Below, piece after piece: positions 9,480-17,265 of a stretch of DNA of 47,691 bases; within the stretch, counting starts at the first letter, position 1; every line of letters begins with the position of its first letter. The DNA lies in contig CBFHRN010000011.1 of the NCBI GenBank assembly GCA_965658275.1, positions 1 through 47,691 of the forward strand, in the 5' to 3' direction. The stretch is from Croceimicrobium sp965658275 (GTDB lineage: Bacteria > Bacteroidota > Bacteroidia > Flavobacteriales > Schleiferiaceae). The notes below the pieces were generated by a model. The model made no database searches and had not been told where the DNA came from. It was given only the letters and a program-made list of their open reading frames with translations. Both the position numbers and the translations under genes were made by a program.

Positions 9480-10235
9480 TTATAATTCGAAGGAGAAACC
9501 TTTGGCAATTAATTCATCGTAGCGCTTCTTATCAAATGAATAGAGACGCGCGGGACGATGTGCAACGTCTTTTTGGTTTTCCTTAAGGTTAATGAGAAGA
9601 TTCATAGCTAGAATCCTTTTGCGGAAATTAGCTTTATCATAGTTCTCGTTTAAAAGGGCTTCATACAAAGCCTGAAGATCGGCCAATGCAAATTTCTGAG
9701 GCAGAAGCTCAAAACCGACGGGCTGATGCCGTACCCTTTGGCGTAAAATCTGAAGAGCATCTTCCAAAATTTCATCGTGATCAAAAGCTAATTCTGGCTT
9801 GTCTTCAACATCTACCCAATAAGCACCTTCGGCCCAAGCGGAAGCATGCGGGTCGTGCTTTGCAATATCAATCAATGAATAATATGCCGATGTAATTACC
9901 CGGCCAGCCGGGTGGCGATCTACTTTACCATACACTTTAGTCTGCTCCATAAAAAGCTCGCTGATTCCGGTAAGATCTCTTAAGATACGCTGGGCCGCTA
10001 CTTGAATGTTTTCGTTAGGATATACCAAATCGCCTGGTAAAGCCCAGGAACCTAAATATGGTTCGGCACCCCTTTTAATAAGAAGCACCTTTAATTTCTT
10101 TTCATAGTAGCCGAAAACCACGCAATCGACCGACAATCCGAATTGGAAAAACTTGTCGTACGAAATTGCATAATATGGCACCGCGAACTGCGAATTTTGC
10201 TGTCTTTCGGGCGCTTTTTCCTTTAGTATTGCCAT
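9480..10235 (-). CDS. NrtR-like transcription regulator (Nudix-like domain plus winged helix)
   Basis: This 251-residue protein has a Nudix-like domain at about residues 32-160 followed by a winged-helix segment (about 165-251, with FRKRILAMNLL and RPARLYSFDKKRYDEL). The Nudix box region (residues 68-91) is degenerate: the second Gly of the usual GG is Asp, and the REUxEE core reads RILRDL, so hydrolysis is unlikely. This is the pattern of NrtR-type regulators, whose Nudix domain binds an effector. It is the first gene of the glucan operon and reads away from a divergent T9SS gene. A palindrome overlaps its own promoter, suggesting autoregulation. The effector may be a sugar or nucleotide-sugar metabolite, which is inference. 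Confidence 0.88.
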   Translation of the reverse strand: MAILKEKAPERQQNSQFAVPYYAISYDKFFQFGLSVDCVVFGYYEKKLKVLLIKRGAEPYLGSWALPGDLVYPNENIQVAAQRILRDLTGISELFMEQTKVYGKVDRHPAGRVITSAYYSLIDIAKHDPHASAWAEGAYWVDVEDKPELAFDHDEILEDALQILRQRVRHQPVGFELLPQKFALADLQALYEALLNENYDKANFRKRILAMNLLINLKENQKDVAHRPARLYSFDKKRYDELIAKGFSFEL

Positions 10236-10252
10236 GTTTTTGCTCTGGATTC

Positions 10253-10287
10253 CAAAGATACTAAAAATCTATTAGTAGGTTCTACTA
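10253..10287 (-). promoter_or_regulatory. Operon promoter with overlapping palindromic operator
   Basis: On the minus strand a perfect Bacteroidota minus-7 element, TATCTTTG, lies at 10260-10253, 18 bases before the regulator's start codon. An inverted repeat, TAGTAG-GTT-CTACTA, lies at 10273-10287, where the minus-33 element would fall. Binding there would block transcription of the operon. The natural candidate protein is the Nudix/winged-helix regulator encoded just downstream. The motif is seen directly; its role as an operator is inferred. Confidence 0.6.
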
Positions 10288-10294
10288 TAAGTGT

Positions 10295-10306
10295 ATTGTT
10301 TACAAT
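10295..10306. promoter_or_regulatory. Second palindrome in the divergent intergenic region
   Basis: ATTGT-TT-ACAAT is a perfect 5-base inverted repeat seven bases from the first palindrome. It lies between the two divergent promoters and could serve as a second operator or a binding site for a global regulator. In an AT-rich spacer a short palindrome can also arise by chance. Confidence 0.35.
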
Positions 10307-10359
10307 TCTCTAATTTATAACCATTTAGCACATTTCGGATACGGAAATATATCTACTTA

Positions 10360-10389
10360 TTGTTTTTTTAACCAAAAGTATTATCTTCG
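10360..10389 (+). promoter_or_regulatory. Promoter of the T9SS carbohydrate-binding-like gene
   Basis: TTG at 10360-10362 and TATCTTCG at 10382-10389 match the Bacteroidota minus-33 (TTG) and minus-7 (TAnnTTTG) elements with one mismatch, separated by 19 bases, the expected distance. The start codon follows 17 bases later. Confidence 0.55.
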
Positions 10390-10406
10390 TAACAAATTAA
10401 CTTACA

Positions 10407-12062
10407 ATGAACAAGACTATTCTTTTAACCTTATTGTTATCTGCTTTTGGCCTTCAGGCGCAAAATGACACGATTACTTTTAAGGTAGACATGAACAATT
10501 ACAGTGGATCATTCACTACTGTAAATGTGAATGGAACATTTAATAGCTGGTGTGGTGCCTGTAATCCAATGGCAGACCCAGACATGGACGGAATTTGGGA
10601 AGTTGCTCTTCCTTTACCTGCGAACGACACTATTGAGTATAAGTTTACTGTTGACGGTTGGACCGATCAAGAAAACTTTGCTGGTGGCGAGCCTTGTACT
10701 GTTACCGACGGTGGTTTTACAAACCGTTACCTTACTTATAACGGTAACACAGTTTTACCAGACGTATGTTGGAACTACTGTGTAGATTGTGCCAGCGTTC
10801 CTGCCGCACCAGGTCTACCTATCGATTTCGAAAGCACCACGATAAACTACGCTACTTTACCTTTCGGTGAATTAAGCGACACTATCGTTGCTGATCCTAC
10901 CGATCCTACCAATACAGTATGGCAGCACGACAAGCCTGCCAACGCTCAAACTTGGGCTGGTGCCGTTATTGGTTTTGGAGGTCTTGCCGCTCCAGTGCCA
11001 TTTACTGCTACTGAAACGGTAATGTCTATGATGGTATGGTCTCCAGATGCTGGTGCCGAAATCCGTGTGAAATTAGAAGTTGCTGGTAACACTAGCGTTT
11101 CTGTAGAAACTGTTGACTCTACTACTGTAGCTGGCGGTTGGGAACTTTTAACTTTTGATTTCTCTAACAACGTTGCTGGTACTCCTGCATTAGATACCGC
11201 AAACGATTACAACCAAGTAGTGGTATTCCCTAACTTCGGTGTAGACGGCGCTACCGCTGGTGCGAAGACTTATTACTTCGACAACATCATGTTCGGTGTT
11301 CCAATGAATCAGATTGACCTTCCTATCACTTTCGAGGATGCGATGACCGATTACAATGTAGTGAGCTTCGGTGACAACACGGATTCTATTCAGGTTGACC
11401 CTACCGACCCTACCAACACAGTATTAGGTATGACCAAATTAGCGAGCGCTCAAACTTGGGCTGGTTCGGTAATTGGTGACGCAGGTTTAGCCAACGCTAT
11501 TCCTTTCAGCGCAACACACACCTTTATGACTGTACGTGTATGGTCTCCAGATGCTGGTGCTACTATGTTATTGAAAGTTGAAGATGCTAATGACAATACT
11601 ATTAGCGTAGAAACTTCCGCCACCACTACTACCGCAGGTGCATGGGAGACTCTTACCTTCGACTTCAGCAACCATGCTGCAGGTACTCCTGCTTTAGATC
11701 TTAGCCAGACTTACAACAAAGTAGTTTTCTTCCCGAACTTCGGTACGGCTGGATCTACTGCTGGTGAAAAAACTTACTATATCGACGATATCGAATTCGT
11801 TGCTAACGTTAGCTTAATTGAAAACAATGAGCTAGCCTTCAATATTGTTCCTAACCCCAACAACGGTTTATTCCGCTTAGAAGGAAACTTCAACAACGCG
11901 GACGTTAAAGTGGTTGACATGAACGGAAGATTAATGTTCCAAAGTCGGATCGACGCCAACCAGACGGAGATAGACTTACGCAACTTTGAGAATGGGGTTT
12001 ACCTTGTTCTAATCGAAGAAGACGCGAAGGTTTACCGCCAGAAAATGGTATTGAACCGATAG
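10407..12062 (+). CDS. Secreted T9SS protein with CBM-like N-domain and duplicated beta-sandwich module
   Basis: This 551-residue protein has a signal peptide (MNKTILLTLLLSAFGLQAQ). Residues about 21-130 resemble the AMPK/CBM48-type glycogen-binding fold (VNVNGTFNSW, DGIWEVALPLP, IEYKFTVDG). Two homologous modules follow at about 137-298 and 305-465; both contain NAQTWAG- or SAQTWAG-type text, VWSPDAGA and TYY(F/I)D(N/D)I. Residues about 472-551 form a type A T9SS sorting domain (NIVPNPNNG, GVYLVLI). It should be exported through the type IX system to the cell surface or medium. Divergence from a laminarin operon suggests a surface glycan-binding protein. No catalytic motif was recognised, so an enzyme role is not supported. 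The product name beyond this is uncertain. Confidence 0.85.
   Translation: MNKTILLTLLLSAFGLQAQNDTITFKVDMNNYSGSFTTVNVNGTFNSWCGACNPMADPDMDGIWEVALPLPANDTIEYKFTVDGWTDQENFAGGEPCTVTDGGFTNRYLTYNGNTVLPDVCWNYCVDCASVPAAPGLPIDFESTTINYATLPFGELSDTIVADPTDPTNTVWQHDKPANAQTWAGAVIGFGGLAAPVPFTATETVMSMMVWSPDAGAEIRVKLEVAGNTSVSVETVDSTTVAGGWELLTFDFSNNVAGTPALDTANDYNQVVVFPNFGVDGATAGAKTYYFDNIMFGVPMNQIDLPITFEDAMTDYNVVSFGDNTDSIQVDPTDPTNTVLGMTKLASAQTWAGSVIGDAGLANAIPFSATHTFMTVRVWSPDAGATMLLKVEDANDNTISVETSATTTTAGAWETLTFDFSNHAAGTPALDLSQTYNKVVFFPNFGTAGSTAGEKTYYIDDIEFVANVSLIENNELAFNIVPNPNNGLFRLEGNFNNADVKVVDMNGRLMFQSRIDANQTEIDLRNFENGVYLVLIEEDAKVYRQKMVLNR
10815..11802 (+). repeat. Tandem duplication of a ~168-codon module
   Basis: Copy 1 begins at the codon for Leu137 (LPIDFE) and copy 2 at Leu305 (LPITFE), an offset of 504 bases. 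DNA stretches such as TGGTCTCCAGATGCTGGTGC occur identically in both copies, and GCTCAAACTTGGGCTGGT occurs in both, so the duplication is fairly recent or kept similar by conversion. It lies entirely inside the T9SS protein gene. Confidence 0.85.
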
Positions 12063-12086
12063 TTCTTTAGTAGGTTACATTTGGTG

Positions 12087-12127
12087 AAAGCCCCCTGTCT
12101 GTCTCCAGCAGACGGGGGGCTTTTTTT
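12087..12127 (+). terminator. Rho-independent terminator
   Basis: AAGCCCCCTGTCTG pairs with CAGACGGGGGGCTT (one G-U pair) around a 7-base loop, followed by a run of T. It lies 25 bases after the stop of the T9SS gene and isolates it from the sigma factor gene that follows. Confidence 0.9.
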
Positions 12128-12212
12128 ATGGCCCTAAGTCAAAGTAAAAAACACCCCCTCTCTACGCTCTTCGGCCCGCACCGAAAAAAGTGAAGATAAT
12201 TTTCCAACCTTT

Positions 12213-12782
12213 ATGTCACCCAGGCATCCTAAGGGTGTAGAACAAGGAAAATTGAAGACCGAGACACTTGTTAAGCAATTTCAAAAAGGCCAGACCCTAG
12301 CGGCGCAACTGTATCAGTTGCATGCCAAGGCGACCTACAACAGCCTCCTAAGGCTGGGACTACGAGTCGAAGAAGCCCAGGACTTGCTTCAAGAAAGCTT
12401 TATCCGCGGCTTTAACCGCATCGATGAGCTGGAGGAAGCGGCTGCCTTTGGGGCTTGGTTGAAACGAATTGCCATCAATCTTGGTCTTCAAGAAATTCGA
12501 AAGCAAAAGCGCTCAGTCGAACTGCTTAAGCTTGATAAGCTGGAAATAGAAAGTGAAGAAATCGATACAGACTGGCCGGAAATCGGATTCGACGCTTTGA
12601 AAGCAGCACTTAAGAGCTTACCTGAAGGCTGCCAACTCATTTTTGAACCGTATTACCTCGAGGATTACAGTCATCAAGAAATTGCTTCCGAGCTACAAGT
12701 AAGTGTATCGACTTCTAAGAGTCAGTTGCATTACGCCAAACGCTTGTTACGCGAAAAATTAAAGCCCCAGTATGAAGCTTAA
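12213..12782 (+). CDS. ECF RNA polymerase sigma factor
   Basis: This 189-residue protein has sigma region 2 at about 30-95 (YNSLLRLGLRVEEAQDLLQESFIRGF, GAWLKRIAINL) and region 4 at about 130-180 (LPEGCQLIFEPYYLEDYSHQEIASELQVS, SQLHYAKRLLREKL). There is no sigma region 3 and no extra C-terminal domain, so it is a simple extracytoplasmic-function type. Its last 11 bases overlap the next gene, which encodes a single-pass membrane protein; this is the usual arrangement of a sigma factor and its anti-sigma factor. Target promoters cannot be told from the window. Confidence 0.92.
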   Translation: MSPRHPKGVEQGKLKTETLVKQFQKGQTLAAQLYQLHAKATYNSLLRLGLRVEEAQDLLQESFIRGFNRIDELEEAAAFGAWLKRIAINLGLQEIRKQKRSVELLKLDKLEIESEEIDTDWPEIGFDALKAALKSLPEGCQLIFEPYYLEDYSHQEIASELQVSVSTSKSQLHYAKRLLREKLKPQYEA

Positions 12783-13176
12783 AAATTTAATTGATCAGCA
12801 TCGAGAGGCCTTCGATCAAGAGGAGCTTCCCACAGGACTTTGGGAAGGTATCCAGAGTGAATTAAAGGAAACACCCGTGTCAAAAAATCGTGGTATTTGG
12901 TGGTACAGCGCTGCGGCGGCTCTGCTCCTAGGAATCTTCGCATGGTGGCAATGGCCTTCCTCAGAGGAAGTGCACATCGCGCCCGCTCAGTTACCGCAAA
13001 GCTTTTTAAACATGGAGGAAGATTACAAGCAAAACTTGGCGCAAATCGAATCCCTTCTGCCCCTAGACCAATATCGAAATGAACCGGCCTATGCTTGGGT
13101 CTTTGATGAGTTGCAAAGGCTTGAAGAAATCAATGCTAATTACCGCGGATACCATCCACCACCGCCTCAACGATAA
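12772..13176 (+). CDS. Putative membrane anti-sigma factor
   Basis: This 134-residue protein has an acidic cytoplasmic N-terminal region (about 1-40), one membrane segment (WWYSAAAALLLGIFAWWQW, about 43-61) and an outer region of about 70 residues with helical, Leu/Glu-rich text. There is no zinc-binding HxxxCxxC motif. Position and topology, with start overlap to the ECF sigma gene, support an anti-sigma role. The C-terminal tail (YRGYHPPPPQR) is encoded by DNA that on the other strand reads as the truncated end of a protease-like gene, so the tail may have been added when the two sequences were joined. Confidence 0.65.
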   Translation: MKLKNLIDQHREAFDQEELPTGLWEGIQSELKETPVSKNRGIWWYSAAAALLLGIFAWWQWPSSEEVHIAPAQLPQSFLNMEEDYKQNLAQIESLLPLDQYRNEPAYAWVFDELQRLEEINANYRGYHPPPPQR

Positions 13177-13342
13177 TGAGATTCCCAATATTTTTGACGG
13201 GTAAAACCAATCGATTAAAGTCGCCTTTGGGCACCGGCCGCTGCTTCATAAGGCGGGCATTGTAACGACCGCTAAAGCGATCACCCCCCGCATGAGCGGC
13301 AGAAAAGCTTAAAAGAAATATGAGGTATAAAAGGCGCTTCAC
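13136..13342 (-). pseudogene. Truncated N-terminus of a retropepsin-like secreted protease
   Basis: A GTG start overlaps the TGA of the upstream hydroxylase gene (GTGA), a sign of translational coupling. The 68-residue frame has a clear signal peptide (KRLLYLIFLLSFSAAHA) and then a region ending NLIIVEAVVDGIRGN. In Bacteroidota aspartyl-protease-family proteins this kind of text (NLIxVEAxVNGxxG) comes directly before the catalytic FxxDTG strand. Here the frame stops exactly before that point and runs into the antisense of the anti-sigma gene. I read it as the remnant left by a deletion. It could also be a genuine small secreted peptide gene. The family link is from motif memory. Confidence 0.5.
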
Positions 13343-14244
13343 TTCTTTACTTCGGCCCTTAATTGGGCACTGGTTTTCCGGGAGCCATCGTGACTCCATC
13401 CGGGCGGACCAAAGAGGTACTGCCAGGTGTAGCGCGGGTTTTTTCGGATATCCTTGAGTATATCAATCCACTCATGGGTGGCAATATACAAGGGGTTAAA
13501 GCTACTAATATTCTTGGTAAGTCCGTAATTAGGGTGTTCTTCCTCTTCTACAAAAGTGCCAAACATCCGATCCCAAATGATAAGAATTCCGGCATGGTTA
13601 CGATCTAGATATTTAACGTCACTGCTGTGATGCACCCGATGATGACTGGGTGTATTAAAGATGAACTCGAACCAGCGTGGCATTCGGTCAATTAGTTCCG
13701 TATGAATCCAAAATTGGTAAAGCAAACTGATACTGTGCATAAAGAGGATCGCTATAGGGTGAAAACCCAAAAGAGGCATCCAGAGGTAAAAAACAAAAGA
13801 TCCCGTAATACCACCTGTCCAAGTTTGACGAAGAGCTGTCGCTAAATTGTAATTCTGAGAACTATGGTGCACGATGTGGCTGGCCCAAAAATAGCGGATT
13901 GAATGCGAGCTGCGGTGAAACCAGTAATAGCTAAAGTCGTCTCCTAAAAAAAGAAGGAGCCAGTACCACCACGAAAATTCCAAATCAAAAACCCGGAACT
14001 GGTACACAAAGCTGTATGCCCCAAAGATCAGACCTTTGCTGAAGATTCCGACCGCCACATTTCCTAATCCCATGCCAATACTGCTTAAAGCATCATTCGC
14101 CTGATAGGTTGGAATGCGTCGCCAAGCGGTTAAGATAATTTCCAATAGCACAAAGCCCACAAAAAAGGGAATGGCGGCATGTATGAGATTAGGGAATTCC
14201 ATTGACTCAAAAATAATCATTGCTGTGGAATCTAAAAGCCTCAT
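13339..14244 (-). CDS. Fatty acid hydroxylase / sterol desaturase superfamily membrane protein
   Basis: This 301-residue integral membrane protein has the histidine clusters of the superfamily: HRSSH near residue 109, HIVHH near 123 and HRVHHSSD near 208. Together they bind a di-iron centre that hydroxylates or desaturates lipids. Four or so hydrophobic segments surround them. The substrate is unknown; bacterial members include carotenoid and ornithine-lipid hydroxylases. A second Met (MIIFESM) nine codons in could be the real start. The gene is divergent from marC with only 50 bases between, and its stop overlaps the remnant protease-like gene. Confidence 0.88.
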   Translation of the reverse strand: MRLLDSTAMIIFESMEFPNLIHAAIPFFVGFVLLEIILTAWRRIPTYQANDALSSIGMGLGNVAVGIFSKGLIFGAYSFVYQFRVFDLEFSWWYWLLLFLGDDFSYYWFHRSSHSIRYFWASHIVHHSSQNYNLATALRQTWTGGITGSFVFYLWMPLLGFHPIAILFMHSISLLYQFWIHTELIDRMPRWFEFIFNTPSHHRVHHSSDVKYLDRNHAGILIIWDRMFGTFVEEEEHPNYGLTKNISSFNPLYIATHEWIDILKDIRKNPRYTWQYLFGPPGWSHDGSRKTSAQLRAEVKK

Positions 14245-14294
14245 ATTTGGACTACAATTATTTTGAAATTAGCTATTTTGATCCCTAAACTAGA

Positions 14295-14942
14295 TTGATG
14301 ATTTTAGAGCTTCTCCGGCAAATTTTAGGTGACTCCATTTCCATCTTTACCATTATGAATCCTCTTTCGGTTGGGGTGATTATGATGGGTTTGTTGGATG
14401 GTGATACGAGCAAAAAAGAAATTGGCCAAATTGCCACCAAAACCAGTCGCGCAGCTTTTATTGCTATGCTGGTTACCTTCTTAGTTGGTAATTACATTTT
14501 TAAGTTTTTTGGCATTTCCCCCCATGGACTCCGCATATTTGGGGGCACAATTTTGTTTATCATGGGCCTTAACATGGTTCAGGGTCATGGTAAAAGAACA
14601 AACCACAGCGCTAAAGAGCAGGAAGCTGCCATGGAACGCGAGGACATTAGCATCGTACCCTTGGCCATCCCGGTTACCGTAGGAGCTGGTTTAGCCACTA
14701 CTTTGATCAACCTTAGCATTGCGGCCACTCGCTGGCAAGATTATGTGAGCGGGATTGTAGCCATTAGTATTTGTTCCATCGCCTCTTTATTGATTCTGCG
14801 CAGAATGCCCTACATCAAAAAGGCGATAGGCGACAATGGACTTAAGGTTTTTAACCGAATCATGGGCTTGGTTGTAGGCTCCTTAGCAGCACAAATGTTT
14901 TTAACCGGAGTCTTTGGGCTCTACGAAATCTACGTCGCCTAA
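14295..14942 (+). CDS. MarC family integral membrane protein
   Basis: This 215-residue protein has six hydrophobic segments. MarC-family landmarks are IMNPLSVGVIMM near residue 20, RIFGGTILFIMGLNM near 80 and VPLAIPVTVGAGLATTLI near 115. The family's transport function is unsettled; it was once linked to multiple-antibiotic resistance and that link was withdrawn. The stop codon shares bases with the rmuC start (TAATG), so the two are translationally coupled. A role beyond a membrane protein cannot be given. Confidence 0.9.
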   Translation: MMILELLRQILGDSISIFTIMNPLSVGVIMMGLLDGDTSKKEIGQIATKTSRAAFIAMLVTFLVGNYIFKFFGISPHGLRIFGGTILFIMGLNMVQGHGKRTNHSAKEQEAAMEREDISIVPLAIPVTVGAGLATTLINLSIAATRWQDYVSGIVAISICSIASLLILRRMPYIKKAIGDNGLKVFNRIMGLVVGSLAAQMFLTGVFGLYEIYVA

Positions 14943-16264
14943 TGCTTTACTTATCCATTATTCTTGCTTTCGTAATTGGTTTTGGTTTGGCCTGGATGGT
15001 GCTTAAAAACCGACCACAAACCCAACATTTAGAGACCCTTAATCAATTGGAAACCCAAGTAGCTATTTCGGAGGAAAAGTTGCGCGAGGCCCAGTCTAAG
15101 GCCGAAAACCTACTCGCCCAAGTCGATAAGTTCACGCTTCAGGAAAAGGATGCCATTCGAGTGCAGAGCCAGTTGGAGAGCCAATTGCAATCCGAGCGCG
15201 AGAAACTGAGTCGCCAAGAAAAAGACCTAGCCGATTTGCAAAAACGCTTTAGCGAAGAATTTAAAAACTTGGCGCAGGGCATTTTGGAAGAGAAATCCCA
15301 GAAGTTTACCCTTCAGAATAAAGAGAATATTGAAAGTCTGCTGAAACCGCTCAGCGAGAAAATAAAGGAGTTTCAAACTAAGGTGGAAGACAGTAATACG
15401 GCCGACGAAAGACGCAATGCCACCCTTATTGAGCAGCTTAAAAATCTCAAGGAGCTAAACCAAAGCTTAGGCGATGAGGCCCGCAGTTTAACCAAAGCTC
15501 TTCGTGGAGAAAGCAAAACCCAGGGAAATTGGGGTGAGCTGCAATTGGAAAAAATCCTCAATGCGGCCGGTTTAGAAAAAGACCTGCACTACGGCAAGGA
15601 GGTAAGCTTCAAGACCGAAGATGGCAAAAACCAAAGACCCGATTATCTCATCAAACTACCCGATGGTAAGCATTTGATCTTAGATTCTAAGGTTTCACTA
15701 ACGGCTTATGCTCGATATGTGGAGGCCGAAGATGAGGCTGAAAAGTCGCTGCAACTGAAGGCCCACTTGGCCAGTTTGTCGAGTCACATTGATCAGTTAA
15801 GCGCGAAGAATTACCCCGACCTTAAAGGAGCTAATAGTCCCGACTATGTATTGCTTTTTGTGGCCAACGAGCCAGCCTTAAACTTAGCCTTCCGTGAGGA
15901 TAATCAGCTGTTTGAAAAAGCCCTGCGAAAGAACATAGTTTTGGTAAGTACCTCTACTCTTTTGGCCACTTTACGCACCATTGGCTACATCTGGCGCCAA
16001 GATGCTCAAAATAAAAACGCGGATGAGATTGCCAGGCAGGCAGGAGACATGTACGACAAGTTTGCCAACTTTAGTGAAGATTTATTAAAACTGGGCACCC
16101 AAATGGCCACTGCTCGTAAAACCTACGATGATGCCATGAATAAATTGGTTGATGGTCGAGGAAACTTGATGCGCCGAGCCCAAAAGCTACGCGAATTAGG
16201 AGCCCAAAAAAGCAGTAAGGAAATTGATTCTAAACTTTTAGACCAAGCCGATAATGAAGATTAA
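14942..16264 (+). CDS. rmuC: DNA recombination protein RmuC
   Basis: This 440-residue protein has one N-terminal membrane segment (LYLSIILAFVIGFGLAWMVL), then a long coiled coil (about 25-180, rich in Glu, Gln, Lys and Leu), then the RmuC nuclease-like domain. Landmarks are TKALRGESKTQGNWGELQLE near 184-203, the PDYLIKLPDGKHLILDSKVSL strand that carries the putative PD-(D/E)xK core, and FVANEPALNLAF. RmuC limits inversion at short inverted repeats in E. coli. It overlaps marC by one base and the following lipoprotein gene by 11 bases, suggesting one transcript. Confidence 0.94.
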   Translation: MLYLSIILAFVIGFGLAWMVLKNRPQTQHLETLNQLETQVAISEEKLREAQSKAENLLAQVDKFTLQEKDAIRVQSQLESQLQSEREKLSRQEKDLADLQKRFSEEFKNLAQGILEEKSQKFTLQNKENIESLLKPLSEKIKEFQTKVEDSNTADERRNATLIEQLKNLKELNQSLGDEARSLTKALRGESKTQGNWGELQLEKILNAAGLEKDLHYGKEVSFKTEDGKNQRPDYLIKLPDGKHLILDSKVSLTAYARYVEAEDEAEKSLQLKAHLASLSSHIDQLSAKNYPDLKGANSPDYVLLFVANEPALNLAFREDNQLFEKALRKNIVLVSTSTLLATLRTIGYIWRQDAQNKNADEIARQAGDMYDKFANFSEDLLKLGTQMATARKTYDDAMNKLVDGRGNLMRRAQKLRELGAQKSSKEIDSKLLDQADNED

Positions 16265-16637
16265 AATTCTATTGGTCCTGAGCCTCATTTTAGGCCTCGC
16301 CAGTTGCGGGAGCACCAATGATGACAGCCGAGGTATTGCTCCGGAGATTAGCCTGATATCACCCTCCGACACCTTAAGTCTATCGGCTCCCATTCCCGTG
16401 CGCATATTACTTAGCGATAACAATGGATTGCTCTACTCCGAAGTAAAGCTGCAAAAGCCCGGTGACACCCTTTACTACGAAACCACCTTTTTCTTAAATG
16501 GTCTCAGCCAAGAATTAAGCTTTACCGTTGACACTCCCTTTAGCTCCAATTTTGGAGGCCAGCATCTAATTGAGGTGCTCTGCGTGGATGAGGATGATAA
16601 TCGAAGTTTTCGCGACACTAGCTTTTATCTGAAGTAA
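16254..16637 (+). CDS. Small lipoprotein with Ig-like domain, function unknown
   Basis: This 127-residue protein has a lipoprotein signal ending at LASC|G (Cys18). The rest (about 28-127) looks like a single beta-sandwich, with PEISLISPSDTL at the start and ISL...VRILLSDNNGL, resembling Ig-like or DUF4625-type domains of Bacteroidota lipoproteins. It begins inside the end of rmuC (11-base overlap) and is followed by a terminator, so it is the last gene of the marC-rmuC unit. No catalytic features are seen. Confidence 0.8.
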   Translation: MKIKILLVLSLILGLASCGSTNDDSRGIAPEISLISPSDTLSLSAPIPVRILLSDNNGLLYSEVKLQKPGDTLYYETTFFLNGLSQELSFTVDTPFSSNFGGQHLIEVLCVDEDDNRSFRDTSFYLK

Positions 16638-16659
16638 GCCCTCGTTGTTTTGAGAAAAA

Positions 16660-16699
16660 CCGCCTTTCTGGTTCCTTCAGTTTCTAAAGGTGGCTTTTT
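16660..16699 (+). terminator. Rho-independent terminator, possibly bidirectional
   Basis: CCGCCTTT pairs with AAAGGTGG (one G-U pair) around an 18-base loop, followed by CTTTTT; the upstream flank is GAAAAA, so it might also work on the other strand. It lies shortly after the lipoprotein stop. Confidence 0.7.
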
Positions 16700-16816
16700 C
16701 TAAAGGAAATTCGGGACCCCATACAGGGAGAACACTGGCTTAGGAGCTTACAAAAGGGGTGAAGACTAGAGGTTTCATTTGAATTCGTATTTTAGAGTTT
16801 CTTGAATTCCAATACC

Positions 16817-17179
16817 ATGAAAGTTACCGCTGCCCAGAATGACCGAATCGCCAAAATGAGCTTTGCCTCGGTTTACCCCCACTACCTCACAAAAGTGGAA
16901 AAGAAAGGAAGAACTAAGGAAGAGTTGCACCAAGTTATCTCATGGCTTACTGGCTTTTCGGATAGTGACCTAGACCGATTAATAGGCGAAAAAGCCAGCT
17001 TTGAATCTTTCTTTAACCAAGCAAATCTAAACCCAAATGCAAGCCTTATTAAGGGAGTTATTTGCGGCTACCGCGTGGAAGAGATTGAATTTCCGCTCAC
17101 CCAACAGGTGCGTTACCTAGACAAGCTGGTGGATGAATTGGCCAAAGGGAAGAAAATGGAGAAGATACTTCGAGCTTAA
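16817..17179 (+). CDS. DUF2200 family protein
   Basis: The product of 120 residues matches the whole length of DUF2200 as I remember it: RIAKMSFASVYPHYLTKVE, GRTKEELHQVISWLTGF, NPNASLIKGVICGYRVEEIE and PLTQQVRYLDKLVDELAKGKKMEKI. The family is short, cytosolic, widespread and of unknown function. I chose the ATG at 16817; an in-frame TTG lies 15 bases further up. Neighbouring genes up to the TfoX-like protein look like an accessory group of small stand-alone genes. Confidence 0.9.
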   Translation: MKVTAAQNDRIAKMSFASVYPHYLTKVEKKGRTKEELHQVISWLTGFSDSDLDRLIGEKASFESFFNQANLNPNASLIKGVICGYRVEEIEFPLTQQVRYLDKLVDELAKGKKMEKILRA

Positions 17180-17265
17180 ATGAATATGTATCCCATTTAA
17201 ATTTCCTTTGGGAAAGGATGCATTTGGCTAATTAAAACTACGACCACCAGACTAAAACCTATTAT

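Noticed and set aside
17208..17219. TCCTTT-GGG-AAAGGA hairpin between the DUF2200 and sigma-chimera genes
   Set aside because: It is short and not followed by T residues, so it is not a convincing terminator.
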